DNA of 9,679 nt from Ilumatobacter sp. (GTDB lineage Bacteria; Actinomycetota; Acidimicrobiia; Acidimicrobiales; Ilumatobacteraceae): the NCBI GenBank assembly GCA_029263275.1, contig JAJCXU010000407.1, forward strand, positions 1 through 9,679, in the 5' to 3' direction. Of this stretch, positions 1 through 7,900 are shown in pieces. The position numbers were made by a program, and so were the translations under genes. Each line of letters starts with the position of its first letter. The first letter of the stretch is position 1. The notes beneath the pieces were generated by a model. The model had not been told where the DNA came from. It ran no database searches and saw nothing but the letters and a program-made list of their open reading frames with translations.

Positions 1-22
1 CGATGGCTTCGCCCGAGTGCGT

Positions 23-1024
23 TCAGCGGGCTGACACCGAGGCGAGCGTCACTTCAGCCAGCGCTCGTGAGATCTCCGGCGTCGACATGATCGATGGGGT
101 GATGATGCACCGCATTCCTTCGGCCTCGACAGCGTCGGCAAGGTCGGCGTCCGCCGGATCCACGACGAGTGCGCTTGCGATCGGCGCGTAGAGCCGAGCG
201 ACGCCGGCCACTGATGCCTCATGGCCGAGTTCGGTGAGCATCCGGTCGGCTGGCCCCTTGAGTGCGGCGCCACCGACGATGGGAGAGACCGCGACGACGG
301 AGTCGCGTCGAGCCTCGAGAATGGCGTCGGTCCCGTCGAGGGATCGGATCGGGCCGATCGACACGAGCGGATTCGATGGCGCGATGACCACGATGTCGGC
401 AGAAGTCAGCGCATGCCGAGCCGCAGTGGTCAGTTCCGCTGATCCCTCGAAGCGCACAGCGGTCACCGGCACGCTGTGCCGGAGGCGGACGAAGTAGTCC
501 TGAAACGACACGTCGCCCTCGGTTGCCGTGGTGACGATGGTCGTACGCCGATCATCGCTCATCGGGAGGAGACACAGCCCCAACCCCCAGGCGGCCGCGA
601 TCTCGGCGGTGACCTCGGTCAGGTGTGCGCCTTCCGCGAGTCGGGCAGTGCGGTAGAAGTGCGTCGCAAGATCCTGGTCGCCGAGGTTGAACCACCGAGT
701 GGCCGCCGCTGAACCCGCAGGGCGTACTGTCTCGAAACGCTCGAGCGCGGCCATTGCCGTCCAGGTCTCGTTGCGCAGCCCCCACCCTCGCTCCGGGTCA
801 GTGGCATCGGCCAGTGTGTAGGTGATCGTGTCGAGGTCGGGTGAGATCGACAGGCCATGGAGTTGCGTGTCGTCGCCGGTGTTGACCACTGCGGTGACCT
901 GCTCCGGTTCGACCGCGGCGAGCAACCCGCGCAGAAAGCGAGCAGCACCGACGCCTCCGGACACGACGGTGACAGTTGGCGCCGCGGACGCTGCGGGAGG
1001 CATCGCCACATTGGTCGAGTTCAT
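23..1024 (-). CDS. cofD: CofD/FbiA, F420 biosynthesis 2-phospholactate-type transferase
   Basis: This 333-residue cytoplasmic enzyme joins the Fo deazaflavin to a phospholactate-type (in actinobacteria phosphoenolpyruvyl) guanylyl donor, giving (dehydro-)F420-0, the precursor of the redox cofactor F420. Family motifs appear in order: GGVGAAR at residues 23-29, NTGDD 48-52, SPDLDT 61-66, NLGDQDLATH 113-122, MSDDRRTT 155-162, APSNPLVSIGPI 215-226, and a conserved SPIVGG...KGPADRM stretch at 247-262. The length suits the family, and no key motif is missing. The ATG at 1022-1024 is preceded by GGAG four bases upstream, placed just after the stop of the glycosyltransferase gene, so the start is well supported. 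That gene ends 10 bp upstream on the same strand, so the two are probably cotranscribed. The usual partner fbiB/cofE would lie beyond the left edge; only 22 bases follow the stop here. The family call is near certain; the exact donor substrate is inferred from lineage. Confidence 0.96.
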   Translation of the reverse strand: MNSTNVAMPPAASAAPTVTVVSGGVGAARFLRGLLAAVEPEQVTAVVNTGDDTQLHGLSISPDLDTITYTLADATDPERGWGLRNETWTAMAALERFETVRPAGSAAATRWFNLGDQDLATHFYRTARLAEGAHLTEVTAEIAAAWGLGLCLLPMSDDRRTTIVTTATEGDVSFQDYFVRLRHSVPVTAVRFEGSAELTTAARHALTSADIVVIAPSNPLVSIGPIRSLDGTDAILEARRDSVVAVSPIVGGAALKGPADRMLTELGHEASVAGVARLYAPIASALVVDPADADLADAVEAEGMRCIITPSIMSTPEISRALAEVTLASVSAR

Positions 1025-1034
1025 CGTGCTCCGT

Positions 1035-2189
1035 TCACCGCTGTTCGCTTGCCAGGCGATGGTACAGATCGGTCAGGAGCGACGCAGTGGTCGCCCATGA
1101 GAACCGATCGAGATTGCGGCGGGATTGCGCGGCAAGTTTGGAACGGACGGCGTCGCTGGTCACTGCGAGGTGCAGGTTGGCGGCAATGGCGTCGATGTCG
1201 CTCGGCGAGGAGAAGAGCGCTGCGGCGCCGGCGATCTCGGGGATTGAGCCTGCGGTGCTTGCGACGATGGGCAGCCCGGCTTGTTGTGCTTCCAAGAGTG
1301 GAAATCCGAAACCCTCATCGAGGGACATATAGCCCAGTGCTGCAGCGTGGTGGAGCAGCTGCGTCTTCAGCGCTTCGTCGACGACGCCCAGCCTGGCGAT
1401 CCGATCCGCAATCCCCGGTGCCAGCCGTTCGATCGCGGCGTCCACGGCCGCTTGGTCGTTTCCTGGGGCACCGGCGATGACGAGGTGCACGGTGGAATGC
1501 TCCGTAGCGAGGCGCTCGAACGCCGCGACGAGGGAGGAGACGTTCTTTCGTCGCTCCACAGTCCCGAGCGACAACACGAACGGCTGCCCCGGTTGAACAC
1601 CGATGCCGGCCGGCCAGGGATGGTCGGTCGATTGCGCTGGCGGCACTTCTGGCGGAGGGCCGAGCAGCACCGTGGTCACTGCGTCAGTGTCGAGTACCTC
1701 ACGCACGCGCGCAGTTGTTGCCTCGGAACAGGTGACCACGTGAGCGCCCGTCTGCACCGATCGACGGAGTACGTCGCCAGCGCGACGCACGTCGGGCGTG
1801 GCGTCGTCGGGATGGTCGAGGAACCAACAGTCGTACACCGACACCAGCCGCGGACAGCGCGCCGGAGGCACGACGTAGTTGGTGCCGTGGATGACGTCGG
1901 GACGCCCGAGCAGGCGGTCGAGCGGAGGAGCGGGATGGTGCCACCATCGAAGTGCGGCTGCGGCAGGAAGCGGGAGCTTGCGGGTGCCTGTCTCTGGACG
2001 TGCCCGGAGGCTGACGAGATACGGTGAGATTTCCACCGAATCGGATTCGATGAGCGCATCCAGGGTGCCCTGAACAGCGTGACCGACTCCGGTGCGATGC
2101 CCGTGTAATGGTCCGACGTCGAATCCGATGGTCAATCGGTCCGACCGAGGGCGGCTCAGCGACTGCGTCGGAGTGCTGCGGTCGCCCAT
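1035..2189 (-). CDS. GT4-family glycosyltransferase (GT-B fold)
   Basis: A 384-residue glycosyltransferase of family GT4, a retaining enzyme using a nucleotide-sugar donor in the cytoplasm. The N-terminal acceptor half starts with IGFDVGPLHGHRTGVG near residues 21-36 and includes DVIHGTNYVVPP near 98. The donor half has SLGTVERRKN at 207-216 and the EX7E-type EGFGFPLLE at 292-300, followed by GLPIVAS and GSIPE around 305-318. No signal peptide or membrane segment is seen. The closest functional idea is a mannosyl- or deoxyhexosyl-transferase of surface polysaccharide synthesis, supported by the divergent gmd gene, but donor and acceptor cannot be read from sequence. A GTG at 2195 would add two residues. 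I prefer the ATG at 2189 because a TANNNT box ends at 2198, only two bases from the GTG but eight from the ATG. The gene leads a two-gene unit with cofD. Confidence 0.9.
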   Translation of the reverse strand: MGDRSTPTQSLSRPRSDRLTIGFDVGPLHGHRTGVGHAVQGTLDALIESDSVEISPYLVSLRARPETGTRKLPLPAAAALRWWHHPAPPLDRLLGRPDVIHGTNYVVPPARCPRLVSVYDCWFLDHPDDATPDVRRAGDVLRRSVQTGAHVVTCSEATTARVREVLDTDAVTTVLLGPPPEVPPAQSTDHPWPAGIGVQPGQPFVLSLGTVERRKNVSSLVAAFERLATEHSTVHLVIAGAPGNDQAAVDAAIERLAPGIADRIARLGVVDEALKTQLLHHAAALGYMSLDEGFGFPLLEAQQAGLPIVASTAGSIPEIAGAAALFSSPSDIDAIAANLHLAVTSDAVRSKLAAQSRRNLDRFSWATTASLLTDLYHRLASEQR

Positions 2190-2197
2190 CGACACCG

Positions 2198-2203
2198 ATG
2201 GTA
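2198..2203 (-). promoter_or_regulatory. -10 box (TACCAT) of the GT4-cofD unit
   Basis: On the minus strand the hexamer TACCAT fits the actinobacterial TANNNT -10 consensus and is followed by eight bases and then the ATG of the GT4 gene. With normal spacing, transcription would start about two bases before that ATG, giving an almost leaderless mRNA. No Shine-Dalgarno sequence and no clear -35 box is visible; the expected -35 position falls inside the adjacent dyad. This is inferred from sequence only. Confidence 0.5.
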
Positions 2204-2209
2204 CCGATC

Positions 2210-2227
2210 GACCCGCCTGGGCGGGTC
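2210..2227. promoter_or_regulatory. 18-bp perfect inverted repeat between divergent promoters
   Basis: The arms GACCCGCC (2210-2217) and GGCGGGTC (2220-2227) are perfect reverse complements separated by TG. The dyad lies in the 71-bp divergent gap between the GT4 gene and gmd, and covers the place where the -35 regions of both outward promoters should be. It could be an operator for a dimeric regulator acting on both units. As RNA it would not lie in either predicted transcript, so a terminator role is unlikely. Very GC-rich arms make a chance dyad possible. Confidence 0.4.
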
Positions 2228-2244
2228 TGGGAACCGTTGCCGGG

Positions 2245-2250
2245 TAGCCT
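2245..2250 (+). promoter_or_regulatory. -10 box (TAGCCT) of gmd
   Basis: TAGCCT is followed by ten bases and then the ATG of gmd, so the predicted transcript begins at about 2257, some four bases before the start codon. There is no Shine-Dalgarno sequence in between. The box is embedded in TAGCCTCG, identical to the box ahead of the GT2 gene at 4907-4914. No good -35 match is seen at 16-18 bp spacing. Confidence 0.55.
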
Positions 2251-2260
2251 CGGCAGTTCT

Positions 2261-3250
2261 ATGCCACGCGCTTTCATCACCGGTATCACGGGCCAGGACG
2301 GTCATCATCTCGCCGAGTTCCTTCATGGGAAGGGCTACGACGTCTACGGGATGATCAAGGGCCAGAACAACCCTCGAGCAGCGAAGCTGCAAGAGGAGAT
2401 GCCGTTTGTCGAGCTGATCCCCGGCGATCTCGCAGACTTGCCGTCGCTGGTCGCCGCATTGCAGATTGCGCAGCCTGATGAGGTCTACAACCTGGGCGCG
2501 ATCAGCTTTGTCGCGTTGTCGTTCTCGCAGGCCGAACTCACCGCAAACACCACGGGCCTGGGCGTCCTGCGGATGCTCGAAGCCATTCGGATGGTCGGTG
2601 GCGCACAGAACAACCCGATCCGCTTCTATCAGGCGTCATCGTCAGAGATGTTCGGCAAAGTCCGTGAAACACCACAGACCGAACTCACCCCGTTTCACCC
2701 GCGTTCGCCATACGGCTGCGCCAAGGTGTTCGGCCACGACATCGTCGTCAACTATCGCGAGTCCTATGACATGCACGCGTCGTCGGGCATCTTGTTCAAC
2801 CACGAAGGCCCACGTCGAGGGATCGAGTTCGTGACGCGGAAAATCTCCAACGCGGCGGCTCGGATCAAGCTCGGTCTCCAGCACGAATTGGTGATGGGGA
2901 CGCTCGATGCGAAGCGTGACTGGGGTTATGCGGGCGACTACGTCAAGGCGATGTGGATGATGCTGCAGCAGGACGAGCCGGACGACTTCGTGATCTCGAC
3001 TGGTGAGACACATACGGTCCAAGAGTTCGTCGAGAAGTCGTTCGCTCACGCGGGGCTTGGCGATTGGGAGCAGTACGTCCGCCAGGATCCGAAGTTCTTC
3101 CGTCCTGCCGAAGTCGACCTGTTGATTGGCGACTCGAGCAAGGCCAAGCGGGTACTCGGCTGGGAACCCGAAGTTGGTTTCGAGGAACTCGTCAAGATGA
3201 TGGTCGACAACGACCTCGCCCTCGAAGCCGCCAAAGCCAACCGCGGCTGA
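2261..3250 (+). CDS. gmd: GDP-mannose 4,6-dehydratase
   Basis: This 329-residue enzyme of the extended short-chain dehydrogenase family converts GDP-D-mannose to GDP-4-keto-6-deoxy-D-mannose, the branch point to GDP-fucose, GDP-rhamnose and GDP-perosamine. It has the NAD(P)-binding GITGQDG at residues 8-14, the QASSSEMFGK catalytic segment at 124-133, the PRSPYGCAK stretch holding the YxxxK pair Y151/K155, the family-typical NHEGPRRG at 180-187 followed by FVTRKI, RDWGYAGDYV at 219-228, and GDSSKAKRVLGWEP at 290-303. The reading frame is open up to 2108, with another ATG at 2198. The ATG at 2261 places the Rossmann motif at the usual distance from the N terminus, avoids a long overlap with the GT4 gene on the other strand, and sits just behind a -10 box. 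It appears to be a single-gene unit ending convergently with the flippase gene. No dedicated reductase partner is present in the window. Confidence 0.95.
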   Translation: MPRAFITGITGQDGHHLAEFLHGKGYDVYGMIKGQNNPRAAKLQEEMPFVELIPGDLADLPSLVAALQIAQPDEVYNLGAISFVALSFSQAELTANTTGLGVLRMLEAIRMVGGAQNNPIRFYQASSSEMFGKVRETPQTELTPFHPRSPYGCAKVFGHDIVVNYRESYDMHASSGILFNHEGPRRGIEFVTRKISNAAARIKLGLQHELVMGTLDAKRDWGYAGDYVKAMWMMLQQDEPDDFVISTGETHTVQEFVEKSFAHAGLGDWEQYVRQDPKFFRPAEVDLLIGDSSKAKRVLGWEPEVGFEELVKMMVDNDLALEAAKANRG

Positions 3251-3257
3251 CGCTCAC

Positions 3258-3277
3258 ACCCTGCTGGCAGAGCGGGT
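3258..3277. terminator. Hairpin in the convergent gap, possible bidirectional terminator
   Basis: The 32-bp gap between the gmd stop and the flippase stop contains an imperfect hairpin. ACCC plus GCT (3258-3265, with a bulged T at 3262) pairs with AGCGGGT (3271-3277) around a five-base loop. There is no T-run on either side, so it is not a classical intrinsic terminator; many actinobacterial terminators lack one. The position between two convergent genes supports the idea, but the stem is short. Confidence 0.35.
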
Positions 3278-3282
3278 ACGAA

Positions 3283-4626
3283 TCAGCTCTCGAAGGGCAT
3301 GTCCGTGATGGCGTCCATCATCGAGTGCTGATCGGGAGTGGCTCCAGACAGCAGCTTGTGGCGCAATGCGATGCCGAAGCTGATCATCGACGCAATCGAT
3401 GATGCGAGCAGTCCGATCTCGACGCGGCGGAACACTTCGTCACCTGCGAGATAGGTGACGAGTACGAAGGTGACTGCGCCAATGCCCCATCCCAAGGCGA
3501 CCAGGGCGTGGCCCTTGAGCGCGATGACGGCCTGCGCCGTGGCCAGCGCCACCATGTAGCAGGCGCTGGAGAATGCGAGCAGCGCCAGTGTTCGCCCAGA
3601 CAGTTCAGCGTCGTAGACGATCTCGATCGCCAACGGCCCGAGGAGGAATGCCCCAGACGTTCCGATCACACCGACGACGAGCACGACGTACATCAGCTTC
3701 TTCAGTCCGGAGCGGAACTCTTCGAGCTCGCCGCGTGCCGCCAGCCGGCTCAGACGGGGAAGCAGTGCCGCCTGGACCGCTTGGAACAAGAACAGCGGGA
3801 TGCGCGCCAGCAGCACGCCGTAGCTGAACTGCGTGACGAGCGCATCTTGATCTTCGCTGGCGAGCAAGCTCGCGGCAATGGGGCCTGCATTGAGCAGTGA
3901 CGCTGCGAAGACCGAGCCGAGGAGGAGCCATCCCAGATTGGGAGTGACTTCATTCCACGATGCGGGAGGGCCATCGTCTGTCCGTAGCCCGCCGCTCGCG
4001 TACACGTAGCCAACGGCGAACAGCGGTGACACGGCGACTGCCATGCCGTACGCCCCGGCAGCGGTGATGCCGATGACCGCGAGGCCAACGCACAGAGCGA
4101 TGCGCACGACGCCGTCAGACGCGAGGATGATGCCGTACTCACGGAAGCGTCCGCTGCCGGAACACACGCCCCGAGCGAGGTGTGCTGGGGCGTATGCAGC
4201 AAAGGCGAGCACGAGTGCGAGCACCATGAACATGTCGCCGTCGAACAAGTTGTCGGAGATGAGTTGGCTGGTCGCAGCAATGACCAGTACGACGAGTGCG
4301 GTGAGCCCGGCTCCGAGTTGCACGACCTTGCGAACGACGGGTCGAGTGCCCTGGCCAATCGCTCGACGGTGCGCGAGCGCCCGGCCGAGTTCTTGTTCGA
4401 GCGGCAGGAAGAACCCGGGCGCGAGCGCGAATGTCGTGAACCAGAGCGAGGTGATTGGTTCAAATTCTTTGTCGCCGCCGACAGCCGCGACTCCGACTTT
4501 GAAGAACGCATAGGTCGCTACCCCGGCGATGAGCAGCGCGATGCCGACAGGGATCGTTCCTTCTGGCAGCGGCATTCGGCCGCGGGTGGCTGGTTGCGGC
4601 GCGTCGGGGGAGTCTGCGGTGATCAT
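3283..4626 (-). CDS. MOP-superfamily polysaccharide/lipid-linked oligosaccharide flippase
   Basis: A 447-residue multi-pass membrane protein that probably moves a lipid-linked saccharide across the cytoplasmic membrane, in the style of Wzx or MurJ-like transporters. About 12 hydrophobic segments can be picked out, including residues near 26-50, 59-76, 105-123, 131-150, 172-190, 191-211, 230-255, 312-335, 345-369, 373-394 and 402-421. The cytoplasmic motif LEQELGRALAHRRA at 76-89 and the FLFQAVQAALLPRLSRLAARG stretch starting at 279 resemble actinobacterial members of the superfamily. The N-terminal 20 residues are polar and proline-rich, and the C-terminal tail of about 25 residues is cytoplasmic. 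The gene follows the small protein gene by 18 bp on the same strand, so they likely share a promoter. Unlike the other second-in-operon genes here, no Shine-Dalgarno sequence precedes the ATG at 4626; an internal ATG at codon 18 has none either. The substrate is unknown; the glycan built by neighbouring enzymes is the natural guess. Confidence 0.82.
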   Translation of the reverse strand: MITADSPDAPQPATRGRMPLPEGTIPVGIALLIAGVATYAFFKVGVAAVGGDKEFEPITSLWFTTFALAPGFFLPLEQELGRALAHRRAIGQGTRPVVRKVVQLGAGLTALVVLVIAATSQLISDNLFDGDMFMVLALVLAFAAYAPAHLARGVCSGSGRFREYGIILASDGVVRIALCVGLAVIGITAAGAYGMAVAVSPLFAVGYVYASGGLRTDDGPPASWNEVTPNLGWLLLGSVFAASLLNAGPIAASLLASEDQDALVTQFSYGVLLARIPLFLFQAVQAALLPRLSRLAARGELEEFRSGLKKLMYVVLVVGVIGTSGAFLLGPLAIEIVYDAELSGRTLALLAFSSACYMVALATAQAVIALKGHALVALGWGIGAVTFVLVTYLAGDEVFRRVEIGLLASSIASMISFGIALRHKLLSGATPDQHSMMDAITDMPFES

Positions 4627-4644
4627 GAACGATGGTGGGTGAGG

Positions 4645-4848
4645 TCAGTGACGCAGCGAGCGTTCGATTTCTCGGCGCTGCACTTGAGCCCGCTGGAACG
4701 TCAGCAGGCCCAGTCCGACACTGACGTAGGTGGCATCCTTGGCGAGGTCGACTGCCCGTTGGGCGACCGAGGTGGACACGTTGCGAGCGCGACGAGCGGC
4801 AGGTGCGACGTCGAAGTTGGTCAGGTCGACCGAGTGCCATTGCGCCAT
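4645..4848 (-). CDS. Small conserved-looking protein (67 aa), possible membrane-associated
   Basis: I do not recognise a named family. The protein has a polar N-terminal part (residues 1-18), a basic, helix-prone stretch RRARNVSTSVAQRAVDLAKD (19-38), a short hydrophobic segment ATYVSVGLGLLTF (39-51), and a highly charged C-terminal helix QRAQVQRREIERSL (52-65). This suggests a peripheral or single-pass membrane protein with a basic cytoplasmic helix. It is likely real because its ATG is preceded, with seven bases between, by a TAGCCT box on the minus strand, it lies upstream of the flippase gene in the same direction with an 18-bp gap, and without it the 223-bp region between the flippase and GT2 genes would be empty. 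It could be a partner or regulator of the flippase. Function is not inferred beyond that. Confidence 0.72.
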   Translation of the reverse strand: MAQWHSVDLTNFDVAPAARRARNVSTSVAQRAVDLAKDATYVSVGLGLLTFQRAQVQRREIERSLRH

Positions 4849-4855
4849 GTGACAG

Positions 4856-4861
4856 AGGCTA
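4856..4861 (-). promoter_or_regulatory. -10 box (TAGCCT) of the small protein-flippase unit
   Basis: Read on the minus strand, TAGCCT is followed by CTGTCAC and then the ATG at 4848. Standard spacing puts the transcript start at the base before, or at, the start codon, so this is the clearest leaderless candidate in the window. No convincing -35 hexamer is found upstream. Confidence 0.55.
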
Positions 4862-4884
4862 CCCCGCCACGCCTGGGCATGACC

Positions 4885-4912
4885 CTGACGCGGCGGAGAG
4901 CGCAGCTAGCCT
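4885..4912 (+). promoter_or_regulatory. Promoter of the GT2-DUF5719 unit (-35 CTGACG, -10 TAGCCT)
   Basis: TAGCCT at 4907-4912 is preceded at 16-bp spacing by CTGACG (4885-4890), which matches TTGACA at four of six positions. Nine bases separate the -10 box from the GTG start at 4922, so the predicted 5' leader is about three bases long. This is the only one of the four promoters with a plausible -35 element. Confidence 0.5.
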
Positions 4913-4921
4913 CGCTCCATC

Positions 4922-7900
4922 GTGGAACCGGAAATTCAACAGGCGCCGCCCGTCGTTGCCGTCGTCGTCGTGCATGAACCAGGGGATTGGTTCGACGAGA
5001 CGCTCGACGCGCTGGCCGATCAGGACTACCCCAACCTTCGGTTCCTCTTCCTCGCGTCGGATGCTGACGAAGAACTCCAGACGCGAATCAAGATGCGGAT
5101 GCCCAAGGCCTTCGTGCGCGACGTCGGTGCCAACGCGGGGTTCGGGGCAACAGCGAACGAGGTTCTGCGCCTCGTCGACGGTGACAAGGGATTCTTCCTG
5201 TTCTGTCACGATGACGTCGCGCCCGAACCCGATGCGGTTCGTCTGCTTGTCGAAGAGATCTATCGATCGAACGCGGGTCTCGTCGGCCCCAAGCTCGTCG
5301 AATGGGACGACCCTGGCGTGCTGCAATCGGTGGGGCTTGGCGTCGACCGTTTTGGCGAAGTCGACCTCGGCATCGACGTCGGTGAGATGGACCAGGAACA
5401 GCACGACGGGGTACGCGATGTGTTCGCACTGCCATCAGCATTCCTGCTCGCTCGCGCTGACCTCTTCCGCGAGATCGATGGTTTCGACCCGTCGATCCCT
5501 TTCTATGGCGACGACGTCGAGCTGTGCTGGCGCCTGCACCACAGTGGCGCCCGCGTGGTTGTGGTGCCAACCGCCCGCGTGCGGCACCGCGGCGAGCTGG
5601 TCGAGCGGCGACCAGATCTGCATCACGGCGTGCTCAGGGCGAGGCACCGCATGCGGACCGTCGCCACGCTGACCGGACCAACCCGCCTGCCCGGTCGAAC
5701 GCTCGAACTCGTACTCCTCACGCTGGCCGAGCTGGTCGGAGGGGTCTTCACCGGTCGATTCGGCGAAGCCTGGGCTTCGTTGCGTGCGCTGCTCGGGCTG
5801 GTGCCGCGGTCGGTGGCGATCATGGCTCGTCGCCGAGCTGTCAAACCACTGCGTCGCGTACCCGAACGCGAGGTGCTCGGTCTGCAGGTTCGCGGCAGTG
5901 CCCGTCTGACCGGCTTTCTTCGGACCCGCGAGACGACAACATTCGTCGGAACTGATTCCAACATCCGCCGATGGAAAGACAGCACGACCGCGCCGGTGAT
6001 GGCGTGGATCGGAGTGCTCGCCGCGATCCTCATCGGCAGCCGACAGTTCATCTCTGGTGGCGTGCCCGCGGTTGGCGAATTCCTCCGGATGCCCGACAGT
6101 CCCGGCAATCTGCTGTCGTCCTTCGTGTCTGCTTGGAACCCCAATGGCTTCGGAGCGACGTCCGCGAACCCGACCGGCTGGGCCACGCTCTCGGGGCTTT
6201 CCGCCTTCACGCTGTTCCGGATGGGGGCGTTGCACACCGGGTTCATCATTGGCCTGGTCATCGTCGGGCTCATCGGTGTCTGGAAGCTGGCCACCGTCTT
6301 CCCGTCAGTTCGCGCGAGAATCGCTGCGCTGGTCGTCTATGCGGCGAGCCCGCTCATCGTCGGAGCGATGTCGACAGGGCGGCTGACCGTACTCGTCGCC
6401 TTTGCATCGTCGCCGTGGATCGTGCACACGATTCGTCGAGCCGTCGGTGTTGAAACTGCCGACCCGCGTAGCGCCGAACTCGATCTGGCCGACGGCGTGG
6501 TCGCCCTGTCTTGGCCCGAGCGGATCCGCCGAACGTCGGGAGCTGCGCTCGTCGTCGGACTCGCCGCTGCGTTCGCTCCCGTGATGATCGTCGTGGCACT
6601 CGTCATTGCTGTCGTGCTGGGTGTGGCGACGTTGCTGGCACTCGCCCCCTGGCGGACTGCTTTGCTCTACCTCGGCGTTGGTGTCGCGGCGGTTCTCGGC
6701 GGACTCCTGCTCAACTTCCCGTGGTTCACGTCGTGGTCGTGGGATCAACTCGTTGGTCCGCCCCCGATCGGCGATCCGGGTACCGGTCTTGCCGACCTGG
6801 CCTCCTTCCAGATCGGCACCGTCGACTTCGCCTATCTCTCGGTCGCGCTGTACGTGCCCGTCGTCGCGGCGATTGCACTCGGACGCGCGTGGCGCCTGAC
6901 CTGGGCTGTGCGATCTGGATTGTTGATCGTGGTGTTCGGCGCCGCTGCAGTGTTCTCCGACCGTGGTTCGCTGCCGTTCAACGGGCCTGAGGCCGGCGTC
7001 CTACTCGCGCCAGTGGCAGTGGGCCTCGCAATCTCGGCCGCTGCTGCGTTGGCCGCATTCGACCTCGACGTTCGCGGCGGATCGTTCGGCTGGCGTCAGC
7101 CGCTCGGCTTGCTCGCCAGCGCGGGCGTCGTCGTCGGCGTCTTCCCCGGTCTCGTCGCGATCGGCGACGGGGCCTGGAACACACCGACCACGCCACTGCC
7201 ACGGCTGATCGAGGCGCAACTGCCGAACGACGCACAAGACCGGGTGCTCGACGAGAGCAATGAGAATGGCCCGCTGATCGACCCCGGTGTCGGTGGGTAC
7301 AACGTGTTGTTGGTCGGCGACGCGAGGATTCTTCCGGTGCCCGCAGTCGAATACCGCGATGGCGTGTCGTACGCGGTGATCAGCGACGGACCACTCGACA
7401 TCACCGAACGGTGGACCGCACCCGACAGTGATGCGGCAGAGGCCGTCGAGATGGCCCTGGATCAGATGGCCAGTTCGTCGACCTTGCGCGCCGGGCGCCT
7501 CCTCGCTCCGCTCGGGATCCGCTTCATCGTGGCGCCTGAGTTCGACAACGTGGTCTCGACCACCTCAGACCCGCTGCCGCTGCCGGGAGGGTTGATCTCG
7601 GCGCTCGAGGACCAACTCGATCTGACGTCAGTGACCGGATTGCCGACGCTCGAAGTGTTCGAGAACACCGCGTGGCTCCCGGTTGTGAGCCAACTGACGG
7701 GCACCACCGCTGTTGCAAGCGAATCCGCCGGTGCCGAGGCGCTGGTTCGGGCTGACCTGTCGTCCGCGTCTCCAGCGTTCCTCGGCGCAGATCACACGGC
7801 CGCGTTCTCCGACGCTGTGGTGCCTGGCGTGATTCATCTCGCCGTGCCGTTTGATGAGAACTGGACACTCACCGTCAATGGTGAATCGATCGAGCCTCGA

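Noticed and set aside
3..191. Short plus-strand open frame at the left edge
   Set aside because: It is antisense to the C-terminal part of cofD, has Ala/Ser-rich composition and no start signal.
1281..2027. Long plus-strand open frame (248 codons) opposite the GT4 gene
   Set aside because: It lies wholly antisense to a gene with clear GT4 motifs and its translation is Arg/His-rich with no recognisable domain, as expected of a GC-rich shadow frame.
2108..2260. Upstream extension of the gmd reading frame
   Set aside because: It would overlap the GT4 gene antisense and add 51 residues before the Rossmann motif; the ATG at 2261 behind the TAGCCT box fits better.
4180..4977. Plus-strand open frame (265 codons) across the flippase, small gene and GT2 start
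   Set aside because: It overlaps three better-supported genes, crosses a promoter region and has a highly charged, low-complexity translation.
5764..5779. Palindrome CGAAGCC-TG-GGCTTCG
   Set aside because: It lies within the GT2 coding region, far from any start, and such dyads are expected by chance in GC-rich codons.
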